A DNA stretch of 64,000 nt. Origin: Saccharomonospora xinjiangensis XJ-54 (lineage in GTDB: Bacteria; Actinomycetota; Actinomycetes; Mycobacteriales; Pseudonocardiaceae). Positions 1 to 8,505 of this stretch are shown piece by piece. The first letter of the stretch is position 1. Every line of letters starts with the position of its first letter. Position numbers and translations under genes: made by a program. The stretch spans positions 210,982-274,981 of the forward strand of contig NZ_JH636049.1 in assembly GCF_000258175.1 (NCBI RefSeq), in the 5' to 3' direction. The notes below the pieces were generated by a model. The model was not told where the DNA came from. It ran no database searches and saw nothing but the letters and a program-made list of their open reading frames with translations.

Positions 1-346
1 ATCACTGGGGCCAGCAAGGCGTCTGGGATCTGGGGTGCGCGGGCGGGAGCGGCACGATGCGGAATGCCAAATCGGCAACAGTCAACTCCGTGAGTTTCCA
101 CGGCATGCGCCCCTGGCGCTACCGGCCCTCGTGCCCCGCATGAGCGAATCCCGGAAGTGTCCTCTCGCACCGTCGGTCGTGGGTGGTCCGTGATCGACGC
201 ATTCCGCGGGCACCGACAGACCACCTCGCGATGAGGTCCTCACCTGGCGGAACTTCTTCGTTGCCGCAGGTCTGTCCAGTACAGGGAACCTGATGTCGAT
301 CGGGCGCCACATCTCCACGTGGCCGCCGCTGAGGAAGGCACGGACC
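1..346. other. Leading non-coding stretch
   Basis: I see no supported gene here. Short open frames on both strands lack a ribosome binding site and recognisable protein sequence. The last bases carry GAGGAAGG at about 331-338, which serves the regulator that follows. Confidence 0.5.
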
Positions 347-3124
347 ATGAGACCGCTGATCGAACGACACGATGCACTGGAGACGCTGAACAGGCTTTTC
401 ACCGAGGCCACGAAAGGTAAGGGCCAGGTCGCGCTGGTCACCGGCGGTCCCGCGAGCGGGAAGACGGCCTTGATGGACGCCTTCACCGATCAGCTTGCCG
501 ACTCCGGGGCGCTACTTCTGACCGCCACCGGTTCACGCGCCGAGATGCGTCTGCAGATGGGGGTGATCGACCAACTCTTCCAGAGTGCCGAGCCGAGCGC
601 AGGGATGCGCGGCCTGGTCACCGTCTCCACGTCGGACACCGACGACGACGCGGCCACACCGGTCGATGTGGGAGTGTCGCACGAGGTCTGCGACACGCTG
701 CTGGAGATGTCCCGGCACCAGCCGGTAGTGATCGCCGTGGACGACATCCAGTTCGCCGACCAGTCGTCGTTGCAGACGCTGCTGTACGTCCGACGGCGAA
801 TCCGGTCGACTCGGCTGCTGATGCTGCTGAACGAGTGGGCTCGGCCACTGCCCACGCAGCCGCTGTTCCGTGCCGAGATCACCCGTCAGCCGCATGAGCG
901 GATCTCGCTGCACACTCTGTCTCGGCACGGGGTCGCCGAGGTTGCCGTCGCCGTCCTCGGCAAGCAGCTGTCCGAACAAGAGGTGGACCATCTCCACACG
1001 GTCAGCGGCGGCAATCCGCTCCTGCTGCACGCTCTCATCGAGGACCACATCGCCGAACCGGATCGTGCGGACTCGACTCCTCGGGTGGGCGCCGCCTTCG
1101 AGCACGAAGTCCTCGCGTGTCTGCACCGCTGGGACTCGAATCTCTTGTCCCTCGCCCACGGCGTCGCGCTGCTGGGGCGGGACTCCTCGCCGGAGTTGAT
1201 CTGCCAGCTTCTCGACATCAGGGCTCAGGCGGCTGCCCAAGGCCTGGAGACCCTGACGATCGCCGGGTTGCTCCACCGGCAGCGATTCCGTCACCCGGTG
1301 GCGCAGCGCGTCGTCCTCGACAGTATTCCCCCGGATCGGCAGTCCGTGCTGCACCTGAGCGCGGCCGAGTTGCTGTACCGCCAGCAGGGCAACGCGATCT
1401 CCGTCGCCGAACACCTGCTAGCCACTCAGGAAGCACTCCCCCCATGGGCAGTGGAGGTCCTCCGCGACGCCGCGGAACAGGTCCTGCTCCGCGACGACCT
1501 GCGTACGGCCATGACGTTCCTGGAACAGGCGCTGCGGTCGTGCGCCGACACCCGAGACCGGACTCTCATCGAGAGCGCCCTGGCACGGGTGAAGTGGCAG
1601 CTCACGCCGTCATCATCGATGCCGCACTTCGCCCAACTGCAACCGGCCCTGCGTGAAGGCACGATCGTCGACAGCGCGGCGGTCGCGCTGGTCAGGTCCC
1701 GACTGTGGCAGGGCAAACACAGTGCGGTCCGGGAGATCCTCGGCACCGACAGCGGCACCGACGTCTTCGCCGACATCCAGGCCAGGGCGGAACTACGCCT
1801 GACCTACGCGTGGGTCTACGGCCCGGAACCACGCAAGGAGGTCCGGCCGGACTCGCTCGACGACGTCTTCGGCAAGCGGGACGAGGACGAGGCCGACGCG
1901 ACCCTGGTCTCCGGAAACCCCTGGGCCCAGGCCATCCGCGCGCTCACGCTCGTCTGGGCTGAGGAGGCTCCCGACGAGGCGGTCGAGCTCGCCGAGTACG
2001 TCCTGCGCAACTGCGTCTTCGGGGACACGACGCTGGAGATCGTACTCATCGCCGTGTCCGCGCTGATCTACGCCGACCGCCTGGACCGGGCGGAGCATTG
2101 GGCTTCACTGCTTCTCAAGGAGGCGATCGATCGCCATGCCATCACCTGGCAGGCACTGATCGGCTGCATCAGCGCACAGATCTGGCTCCGCAAGGGCAAC
2201 CTGGAGAATGCCCTGGCCGAGGCATCCCGTGCGCTGGGCATGCTCAACACCCAGGGTTGGGGTGTCCTCATCGGTCTGCCGCTGTCCATTCTCCTGACTG
2301 CCGACGCCGCAGCGGGCAGGCAGGGCACCGCGACGGAACGTGCCTTCCGATCGGTCCCCGAGGAGGTCTTCCAGACCCTCTTCGGACTCCAGTACCTGCA
2401 CGGCAGAGGGCACGCGCACCTGGCCGCGGGACAGATCTTCGCCGCGCGCAGCGACTTCGAGGCATGCGGCGAACTCATGAAGCAGTGGAACATGGACTAC
2501 CCGACGTTCATCCCGTGGCGCAGCGACCTGGCGGCGACGCATCTCTTGATGGACAACACCGCCACGGCGCGTGATCTCGCCGCTCAGCAACTCAACCATC
2601 CGGCGGGCGTCGGAGTACGCACCAAGGGCATCACGCTGCGAATCCTCGCTGCGACCTGTGAGCCTCGTCAGCGCCTGGCGTTGTTGCGGGAGGCAGTGGA
2701 CTGCCTGCAACGCTGCGGCGACCGCCTGGAGCTGGCACGAGCGCTGGCCGAACTGAGCAAGGCACATCATCAGCTTGGCGAGTTCGGACGAGCCAGCACG
2801 ATCGCCGGCCGTGCCGCCGAGGAGGCCAAGACCTGCCACGCCGACGAGCTCGTCCGGCATCTCGCCACGCAGCCGACGGCGGAACTCGACCATCAGGTCA
2901 GCGTCCAGGGTCTCGCGTTGCTCAGCGAGGCGGAGCGGCGAGTGGCCGCGCTCGCCGCCATGGGGCACACCAATCGTGAGATCGGGCGACGACTGCGCAT
3001 CACGATCAGCACGGTGGAACAGCATCTCACCCGCATCTACCGCAAGCTCCGCGTCGACAGCCGCGCGGGCCTGCCGATCGAGCTGTACCAGGACAAAGCC
3101 CCGGCCGACACGGTGCGACAGTGA
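347..3124 (+). CDS. Large LuxR-family (LAL/MalT-like) ATPase regulator
   Basis: A 925-aa transcription factor of the LAL type. An N-terminal AAA/NACHT-like ATPase begins with a P-loop (GGPASGKT, about residue 32) and a Walker B-like VIAVDD. A long alpha-helical TPR-like middle follows. A C-terminal LuxR/GerE helix-turn-helix (LSEAERRVAALAAMGHTNRE, then EIGRRL and STVEQHLTRIYRKL) binds DNA. The ATG at 347 is preferred over the in-frame ATG at 293 because GAGGAAGG lies just before it and the protein then starts MRPLIERHDAL, the usual LAL opening. These proteins commonly activate secondary-metabolite or sugar-use genes, but no target cluster adjoins it, so the target is unknown. The next gene starts 201 bp downstream. 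Confidence 0.88.
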   Translation: MRPLIERHDALETLNRLFTEATKGKGQVALVTGGPASGKTALMDAFTDQLADSGALLLTATGSRAEMRLQMGVIDQLFQSAEPSAGMRGLVTVSTSDTDDDAATPVDVGVSHEVCDTLLEMSRHQPVVIAVDDIQFADQSSLQTLLYVRRRIRSTRLLMLLNEWARPLPTQPLFRAEITRQPHERISLHTLSRHGVAEVAVAVLGKQLSEQEVDHLHTVSGGNPLLLHALIEDHIAEPDRADSTPRVGAAFEHEVLACLHRWDSNLLSLAHGVALLGRDSSPELICQLLDIRAQAAAQGLETLTIAGLLHRQRFRHPVAQRVVLDSIPPDRQSVLHLSAAELLYRQQGNAISVAEHLLATQEALPPWAVEVLRDAAEQVLLRDDLRTAMTFLEQALRSCADTRDRTLIESALARVKWQLTPSSSMPHFAQLQPALREGTIVDSAAVALVRSRLWQGKHSAVREILGTDSGTDVFADIQARAELRLTYAWVYGPEPRKEVRPDSLDDVFGKRDEDEADATLVSGNPWAQAIRALTLVWAEEAPDEAVELAEYVLRNCVFGDTTLEIVLIAVSALIYADRLDRAEHWASLLLKEAIDRHAITWQALIGCISAQIWLRKGNLENALAEASRALGMLNTQGWGVLIGLPLSILLTADAAAGRQGTATERAFRSVPEEVFQTLFGLQYLHGRGHAHLAAGQIFAARSDFEACGELMKQWNMDYPTFIPWRSDLAATHLLMDNTATARDLAAQQLNHPAGVGVRTKGITLRILAATCEPRQRLALLREAVDCLQRCGDRLELARALAELSKAHHQLGEFGRASTIAGRAAEEAKTCHADELVRHLATQPTAELDHQVSVQGLALLSEAERRVAALAAMGHTNREIGRRLRITISTVEQHLTRIYRKLRVDSRAGLPIELYQDKAPADTVRQ

Positions 3125-3325
3125 TCGCGGCGCGCTGCGCGGCGCGTGCTTCGCTCACCGTCAACGAGCCGGGTGCGGCAGCCAGCTGTGCCTGTCCGGC
3201 TATCGGTTTGCAGGAGTTGACCCTCCCCGTCTCCGGCAACCGTGGTTTTTCGCAACCGGATGTCGATCTCGGGCGCTACGATCCGTAGTCGTTGAGTAGC
3301 GCAACAGGAAGAGATCGGAGCGGAG

Positions 3326-6300
3326 TTGCCTCGACGGGCTGACGCGAGACGAGCTGAGATAGTCGATTTCTGGCGCACCGTGGAGATGTTTAGCCCGCAA
3401 AAGGTTGAGGAGGTCAACCGCGAGCAGCTCGTCTTCGCAGTCCGGCCTGGCCAGCCACTGCCATGGGAACCCGGCCACGAACTCGCCAGCCGGTCGCTCA
3501 AGCCGGGAAAAGCCTGGCGGCACGTTGTCTACCTGGGTATCTATCGCCTCGACGAAGCCTTCGAGATCCTCTCGCGCGTCTTCGGCCCCGATCCGGAGAG
3601 CTACGACGAACGCCCGGCCGGGGAGAGTGCCATCGCCGCGTTCATCGTCGGCGAGGACGGGCGAGCGTTGCTCGGCTCGGAGGTGCTGTCCAGCTGCGCT
3701 TGGGCAGCAGGTCAGGTCCTGCGCGAGAAGCCCGCTGCCGACTGGGTGGCGAAGTTCGAGAACGCCTCCTCGAACTTCGGCGCGGCGTGGCGGGAGGTTG
3801 TCGCGGGCGATCTGTTCGCTCGGCACGACGAGGGACTCCCGCCGCAGCCACGCGTGTTGGGCAGTGATGACCTCGCTGAGTGCCTGGCGACTGCCGTGGC
3901 GGTAACAGGAGCAGGACACGAGCTGTCCTGCGCGGAGATTCGAATCAGTAGCCAGATCGTCGATCGCCAGACCGCCAAGGACGCTGGAGGCCACGACTTC
4001 CTGAACAGCTTGATCATGAGTGATCTTGGGCTGGTCGCCGAGCAGGTGGCGCAGGGGAACGCCGGTCCCGCCTTGCGCGAGTACCTGCGCCCCGACACCG
4101 ATATCCGGATCTCCGAGCGCATCGACGTGCGAGAACGGTTCGCCGACGTCCTCGCTACGACCGCACCGGACAACGTCGCCGCGGGCCGCTGGCCCAATCA
4201 GCCGGAACACGCACTCACGCTGAACCAGCAAGTGGCGGTCAGCACCGCTCTAACCATGGCGGGCCCAGGCATCATGGGCGTGAACGGTCCACCGGGAACC
4301 GGCAAGACCACGATGCTGAGGGACTTGATCGCGGGAATCGTGGTCGAACGAGCGCAACGGCTGGCTCGTATTTCTCAGCCGAAACGAGCGTTCACCCATC
4401 AGAAGCTGCGTTGGAAAACCGGACAATTCAACCGCGTGGTCAGTGTGTGGCAGCCGGAGCTGACCGGTTTCGAGATCGTGGTCGCGTCTTCGAACAACGG
4501 AGCTGTCCAGAACGTCACGGACGAGATCCCCGCAGCCAACGCGATTGGCCGGTGTTGGAAGGAGGAGGCCGCCGCTCTCGACTACTTCTCCGACATCGCC
4601 TCGGCATTGCTCGCGCCGCAACCGGAACGGCAGCGATCCCCCAGTCCTGTCGTGGCCGCGGCAGGCTGGGCAGCAGTGGCGGCTCGTCTTGGTAACAAGA
4701 GCAACCGCAACCGGTTCGTCAAAACCTTCTGGTACCACACCCCTGACCGGCGGGATGACGCCGACTCCTGGTTCGGAATGCTGTCCACACTGAAGCGCTA
4801 CGAACAATCCTCCCCCGCGAGGTCCTGGAAAGAAGCGGTGGAGGACTTCCGAACCGCCGACGCTCGTGTCGAAACCCTCCGCGCCGCACGCTCAGCGGTG
4901 TATGAGCGCGTGCAGCGGCGAGCGCAGCTCATACAAGAGCTGAAAATCTTGAGCAGTGCGGTGTCCAATGCCGCGGAGCACATCAAGGTCGCATACCAAC
5001 GACGAGACCTGGCTCTCAGCGTGGAACGCGAGCGACAGGACGAAGCCAACCGCATCGCCAGAGCACGCCAAGCCGAGGATGAGGAAGCCACCCGGCGGCG
5101 TCGCGACGACGCCGAACGGCTCGCCAGCGCGCGCACGGCCGAACTCGAGCGGCTCAGAAAAGGTCGCTGGGCCGGCGCTCAGCGTGCTGTGCGGTCCGCA
5201 GAGGCCGAAGTGAGCCGACGTCGGCAGCTTCGGGCCACCCACCAAGAAACCCGGCCCGGCTTGTGGAAGCGACTGGGAATGTTCTCTCCCTCGGTCAAAC
5301 GCTGGGCGCGGCACGACAGCTGGCTGGAAGGGGAAATACACGCCGCCCAGCACGAATTGACTACGGCCATGGCTGAACTGGATTCCGCTCAGCGTGAACT
5401 GGACGCCGTCGAGCGCGACGTGGACGCGACCCGGCGCGAGCTGCACGAGGCAACACAGATCCTCAACGCCGGTGTTCCCGTTCCGCACATTGTCCACAAG
5501 CCACTGTTGGCGGCACAGCGAGACCGTGATCAAGCGGAGCTGGATCTCATCGCAGCGGTTCGCCACCACGCCGAGGCCGAAGCGGCCCTACATACCGAGC
5601 AGCAGCGACTCGCCGACCTCGACGAGGAACTCGCTCGGGCGACGGTCGTTCTGGGGAAACACTGTCCGGACACTGACTGGTGGCAGGACCGGCAACGCCG
5701 CGAAACCGCAGCGTTGTGGACAGACCCGGAATGGAACACCGCCCGCAGTGAACTCTTCTTAGCCGCGTTGACGCTGCACAAGTCGTTTCTCCACCATGCC
5801 GCCACTGAGATGCGACGCAATCTGCACGCAGCCATGGACATCATCAGTGGCAGCGCACCTCACGACATCCCCGAAGAAGCCGCCCTCGCCGCATGGCAGA
5901 GCTTCTTCTTCGTCGTTCCCGTTGTCTCCACGACATTCGCGTCGTACGCCAGGCTGTTCGCCCATCTGGGCAGGGAAGCCCTTGGCTGGCTCCTTATCGA
6001 CGAGGCAGGTCAGGCGACGCCACAGAATGCCGTGGGCGCCCTGTGGCGCACCAAACGCGTTGTCGCGGTCGGTGACCCACTACAGTTGGAACCGGTCACC
6101 ACATTGCCGTTCCGTGCCGAACAGGCTATCCGCAAGGAATGTGGAGCCGACGAACAGTGGTCACCAAGCCGCACCTCCGTGCAGCGGATCGCGGACCGCC
6201 TTACGGTCCTGGGCACGTGGCTTCCCTCCGACGACGGGGAAACCTGGGTCGGTGTTCCACTGACGGTCCACCGGCGGTGCGATCAACCAATGTTTGACAT

Positions 6301-6829
6301 CGTCAACTCCATCGCCTACGACGGCCTCATGATTCACAGCACCGGCCATACAGCTGGGGAGAAATTCACGGCAACCTACCCCACTCTGCCCGAATCCAAG
6401 TGGATCGATGTCGTCAGCGAGAACGCTCGCAACCACTGGGTTCCTGACGAGGGCCGGCAGCTGGACAGGATTCTCCGCGTACTCCACGATCTCGATTTCG
6501 ATATGTCCGAGGTGATGGTCATTGCCCCGTTCCGTGACGTCGCGCGTCAGCTCAGCGGACGTACCAAGAGGTATCCAGGGCTGGTGGCCGGGACGATTCA
6601 CACCGCTCAAGGCAAGCAGGCCGATATCGTCGTTGTCGTTCTCGGCAGCGATCCGGCTCGTCCGGGCGCCCGACGGTGGGCCGCGAGCAAGCCGAACCTG
6701 CTCAACGTCGCGGTCAGCCGTGCGAAACGCCGCCTGTACGTCATCGGGGACAGGAATGCGTGGTCCAGCCAGCGACATTTCGAGACTCTGGCCGCCCGCC
6801 TTCCCCACACGACACCGATCGATCGTTAG
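3326..6829 (+). CDS. Large SF1 helicase with central coiled coil
   Basis: An 1167-aa superfamily 1 helicase of the AAA_11/AAA_12 (Upf1-like) type. An N-terminal domain of about 290 residues (with FWRTVEMFSPQ near the start) is followed by motif I GPPGTGKTT (about residue 320). A long Arg/Glu/Ala-rich coiled coil spans about 500-770. Motif II is LLIDEAGQATP (about 891), then VAVGDPLQLEPV, motif V IHTAQGKQAD and motif VI NVAVSRAKRRLYVIGD. No nuclease domain is visible. The start is a TTG with GGAG five bases upstream; the N-terminal FWRTVE segment supports it. Together with the helicase-nuclease at 8506-13719 and the mcrC remnant it suggests a phage-defence or DNA-conflict role, which is an inference. 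It could instead act in RNA or DNA repair. Confidence 0.85.
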   Translation: MPRRADARRAEIVDFWRTVEMFSPQKVEEVNREQLVFAVRPGQPLPWEPGHELASRSLKPGKAWRHVVYLGIYRLDEAFEILSRVFGPDPESYDERPAGESAIAAFIVGEDGRALLGSEVLSSCAWAAGQVLREKPAADWVAKFENASSNFGAAWREVVAGDLFARHDEGLPPQPRVLGSDDLAECLATAVAVTGAGHELSCAEIRISSQIVDRQTAKDAGGHDFLNSLIMSDLGLVAEQVAQGNAGPALREYLRPDTDIRISERIDVRERFADVLATTAPDNVAAGRWPNQPEHALTLNQQVAVSTALTMAGPGIMGVNGPPGTGKTTMLRDLIAGIVVERAQRLARISQPKRAFTHQKLRWKTGQFNRVVSVWQPELTGFEIVVASSNNGAVQNVTDEIPAANAIGRCWKEEAAALDYFSDIASALLAPQPERQRSPSPVVAAAGWAAVAARLGNKSNRNRFVKTFWYHTPDRRDDADSWFGMLSTLKRYEQSSPARSWKEAVEDFRTADARVETLRAARSAVYERVQRRAQLIQELKILSSAVSNAAEHIKVAYQRRDLALSVERERQDEANRIARARQAEDEEATRRRRDDAERLASARTAELERLRKGRWAGAQRAVRSAEAEVSRRRQLRATHQETRPGLWKRLGMFSPSVKRWARHDSWLEGEIHAAQHELTTAMAELDSAQRELDAVERDVDATRRELHEATQILNAGVPVPHIVHKPLLAAQRDRDQAELDLIAAVRHHAEAEAALHTEQQRLADLDEELARATVVLGKHCPDTDWWQDRQRRETAALWTDPEWNTARSELFLAALTLHKSFLHHAATEMRRNLHAAMDIISGSAPHDIPEEAALAAWQSFFFVVPVVSTTFASYARLFAHLGREALGWLLIDEAGQATPQNAVGALWRTKRVVAVGDPLQLEPVTTLPFRAEQAIRKECGADEQWSPSRTSVQRIADRLTVLGTWLPSDDGETWVGVPLTVHRRCDQPMFDIVNSIAYDGLMIHSTGHTAGEKFTATYPTLPESKWIDVVSENARNHWVPDEGRQLDRILRVLHDLDFDMSEVMVIAPFRDVARQLSGRTKRYPGLVAGTIHTAQGKQADIVVVVLGSDPARPGARRWAASKPNLLNVAVSRAKRRLYVIGDRNAWSSQRHFETLAARLPHTTPIDR

Positions 6830-7381
6830 AGTCTGTTTTTCCGCTCCTGGTAAAGGGTCGGCGGCCGGTTCACCGTCACCGACGAGGTCGAAGCGCTCGG
6901 AGAGCCGACCTGTCCGTCGTGCTGTCGCTCGGCCGTCTCGCAAGTAGATTGATGGCGGTCTTCACGGGAGCTGGCCGTCCCGAGAGGCCCGCGAGGTCGG
7001 AACTATGCCGCCGAGAGGGAGGCCTTGCGGAACGACGCCCGTCACGAACGCAATCCACGACTGTCGATCAGATCATGGGCGGGCGAGCACAGTGGCGAGA
7101 ATGCGATGCACAACTTCGTGATCACGCGGATCGTGCAGCGGTAACCTTCGCCGGGCAACGTGTACCACTCGTCCGCGCCCAAGTAGGTGATCGCCAACGC
7201 GAACACACCTCGTCGTCACAGCTGGTGCGCAGTTCCAGCTCGCCGCCGATCACACCGACCTCGGCGGTCATTCACCCCATAACTGGCCGTGGAGAACGAG
7301 GCCTGCTCTTTCGTCCTGACAACTCCCTGTTACACGCCGCGTCGTCCTGCGCGCGAGCCCACGACGACGCGGCGGACGGAA
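6830..7381. other. Gene-poor stretch between helicase and HNH nuclease
   Basis: No intact gene is supported. A long forward frame overlaps the helicase end but has no motif or binding site and looks accidental. The only structured item is the broken short frame at 7042-7271 on the minus strand, listed separately. Confidence 0.45.
7042..7271 (-). pseudogene. Possible frameshifted small protein, family unknown
   Basis: On the minus strand an ATG at 7271 opens MTAEVGVIGGELELRTSCDD, then drifts out of frame. Removing two bases at a GTGTGT run near 7199 joins it to VFALAITYLGADEWYTLPGE and continues to a TGA at 7042. The total of 230 bp equals 76 codons plus two bases, which fits a GT-duplication frameshift. 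The protein-like composition (hydrophobic strand, ADEWYTLPGEGY) appears only after that correction. I do not recognise the family, and there is no convincing ribosome binding site. It may be chance. Confidence 0.25.
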
Positions 7382-8041
7382 TCAGTACGAGCAGCTATTG
7401 AGCATGCTCTGCAAGGCGGATTTCTCCGACGACTGCAAGTGCAGCCCCCAACGGTACTTGGTGTGAATCCACCACTTCGCATACGCGCAGCGGGCACCGG
7501 AACGCGGCGGCTGCCACGTGGAAGGGTCTTGGTCGCCCTTGGCCTGGTTCACGTCGTCGGTCACGGCGATCAGCTGAGGACCGTTGAGGTCGTTGGCGAA
7601 CGCCTGGCGCTTGGACGTCGTCCAATGACTCGCCCCGGAACGCCAGGCCTCGGCCAGCGGCACGATGTGGTCGATGTCCAGGTCGGACGCCTGATACCAG
7701 ACGGCCCCGTCGTAATAGCTGTACCAGCGGCCGGCCGTGGGATAGCAGTCGGCCCCGACCGTGATCGAATCGGCGTCGCGCTTCAGCACGGTCTCACGAG
7801 TGTTGCAGGTGCCAGAGATGGTGATCCAGTGCGGGAATTTGTCACGAGAATAACCCGTCATCGATTCTTGTGACCGAACGGACAACGAGTTCAGTTCGGA
7901 CTGTGCGGTCGCCTTCGACGGCGTCCCCGGAGGGAGCGCCGAAGCGGACGGGGCTCCAACGATCGATCCAGCAGCGAACAGCAACACCGCCATCGCGACA
8001 ATGAGCAAGCCACCCAGCAGGTTTCTCGGCGAGAGCGCCAT
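7382..8041 (-). CDS. Secreted HNH endonuclease family protein (DUF1524-like)
   Basis: A 219-aa exported protein. Residues 10-35 form a signal peptide/membrane segment (LLGGLLIVAMAVLLFAAG) ending near ASA. The catalytic core DIDHIVPLAEAW carries the D-H pair of the HNH/beta-beta-alpha metal fold. The downstream LNGPQLIAVTDDVNQAKGDQ supplies the Asn and Lys typical of the GmrSD C-terminal/DUF1524 group. Mature cysteines (GTCNTRE, ADCYP, ARCAYA, NSCSY) could form disulfides outside the cell. The ATG has GAAGGG upstream. Such secreted nucleases are common in actinobacteria and probably degrade extracellular DNA. Its place between two helicases is more likely chance than a shared system. Confidence 0.85.
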   Translation of the reverse strand: MALSPRNLLGGLLIVAMAVLLFAAGSIVGAPSASALPPGTPSKATAQSELNSLSVRSQESMTGYSRDKFPHWITISGTCNTRETVLKRDADSITVGADCYPTAGRWYSYYDGAVWYQASDLDIDHIVPLAEAWRSGASHWTTSKRQAFANDLNGPQLIAVTDDVNQAKGDQDPSTWQPPRSGARCAYAKWWIHTKYRWGLHLQSSEKSALQSMLNSCSY

Positions 8042-8505
8042 CTTGTGAACCCTTCAGGCAGACGATACGACGCTCACACGATCTTCGCGCTCCGTGAATT
8101 GACCGTTGTACGATCATGACCTTCCGCTGGCCGGTTCGCGAACGGTTTGGTGTTCTCGGACGCGAGCGGCCGAATCCGCGAAACCAAGGCCGCCAATGCC
8201 TTCACGCCACACAGCGCGCCCGCCACTCGCCGACAACTCGGCCACAAACATGACTGCCCTTGTCAGTGGCCGAAAACGTCGAGCACTCCATCGGCGAGGT
8301 TCGTCCACTGGCTGCCTAGCGAACTGGTCGGCGAGTTCACGCGGTTCCCACACCCTCTGGAGCAGGCGCACAGCACGGAACGTCGCGAGCCGTCGTTGCT
8401 CCTCGATCAGCAGCAGGGACATCGCTGCCGTCGTCGGAAGTGAGCACGACACGACGCCAGAAGTCGGTGATCCAGACGGTTCGCATTCGCGATCCGCGCG
8501 CCTTC
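8042..8505. other. Intergenic stretch with no clear gene
   Basis: A minus-strand frame could give about 102 residues from an ATG near 8422 (MSLLLIEEQRRLATFRAVRL), but it lacks a good ribosome binding site and I recognise no family. Nothing else is visible. It lies downstream of the helicase-nuclease gene and upstream of the HNH gene on the same strand, so the HNH promoter should be here. Confidence 0.35.

Noticed and set aside
6829..6860. GAGTCTGTTTTTCCGCTCC just after the first helicase as an insertion-sequence end.
   Set aside because: I see no matching inverted end, target duplication or transposase nearby.
7382..8041. The HNH nuclease as effector of the neighbouring helicases.
   Set aside because: It has a signal peptide and Cys pairs, so it is secreted, and homologues are widespread alone.
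8114..8422. A 102-codon minus-strand frame between helicase-nuclease and HNH genes.
   Set aside because: No ribosome site and no recognisable family; kept only as a note in the gap entry.
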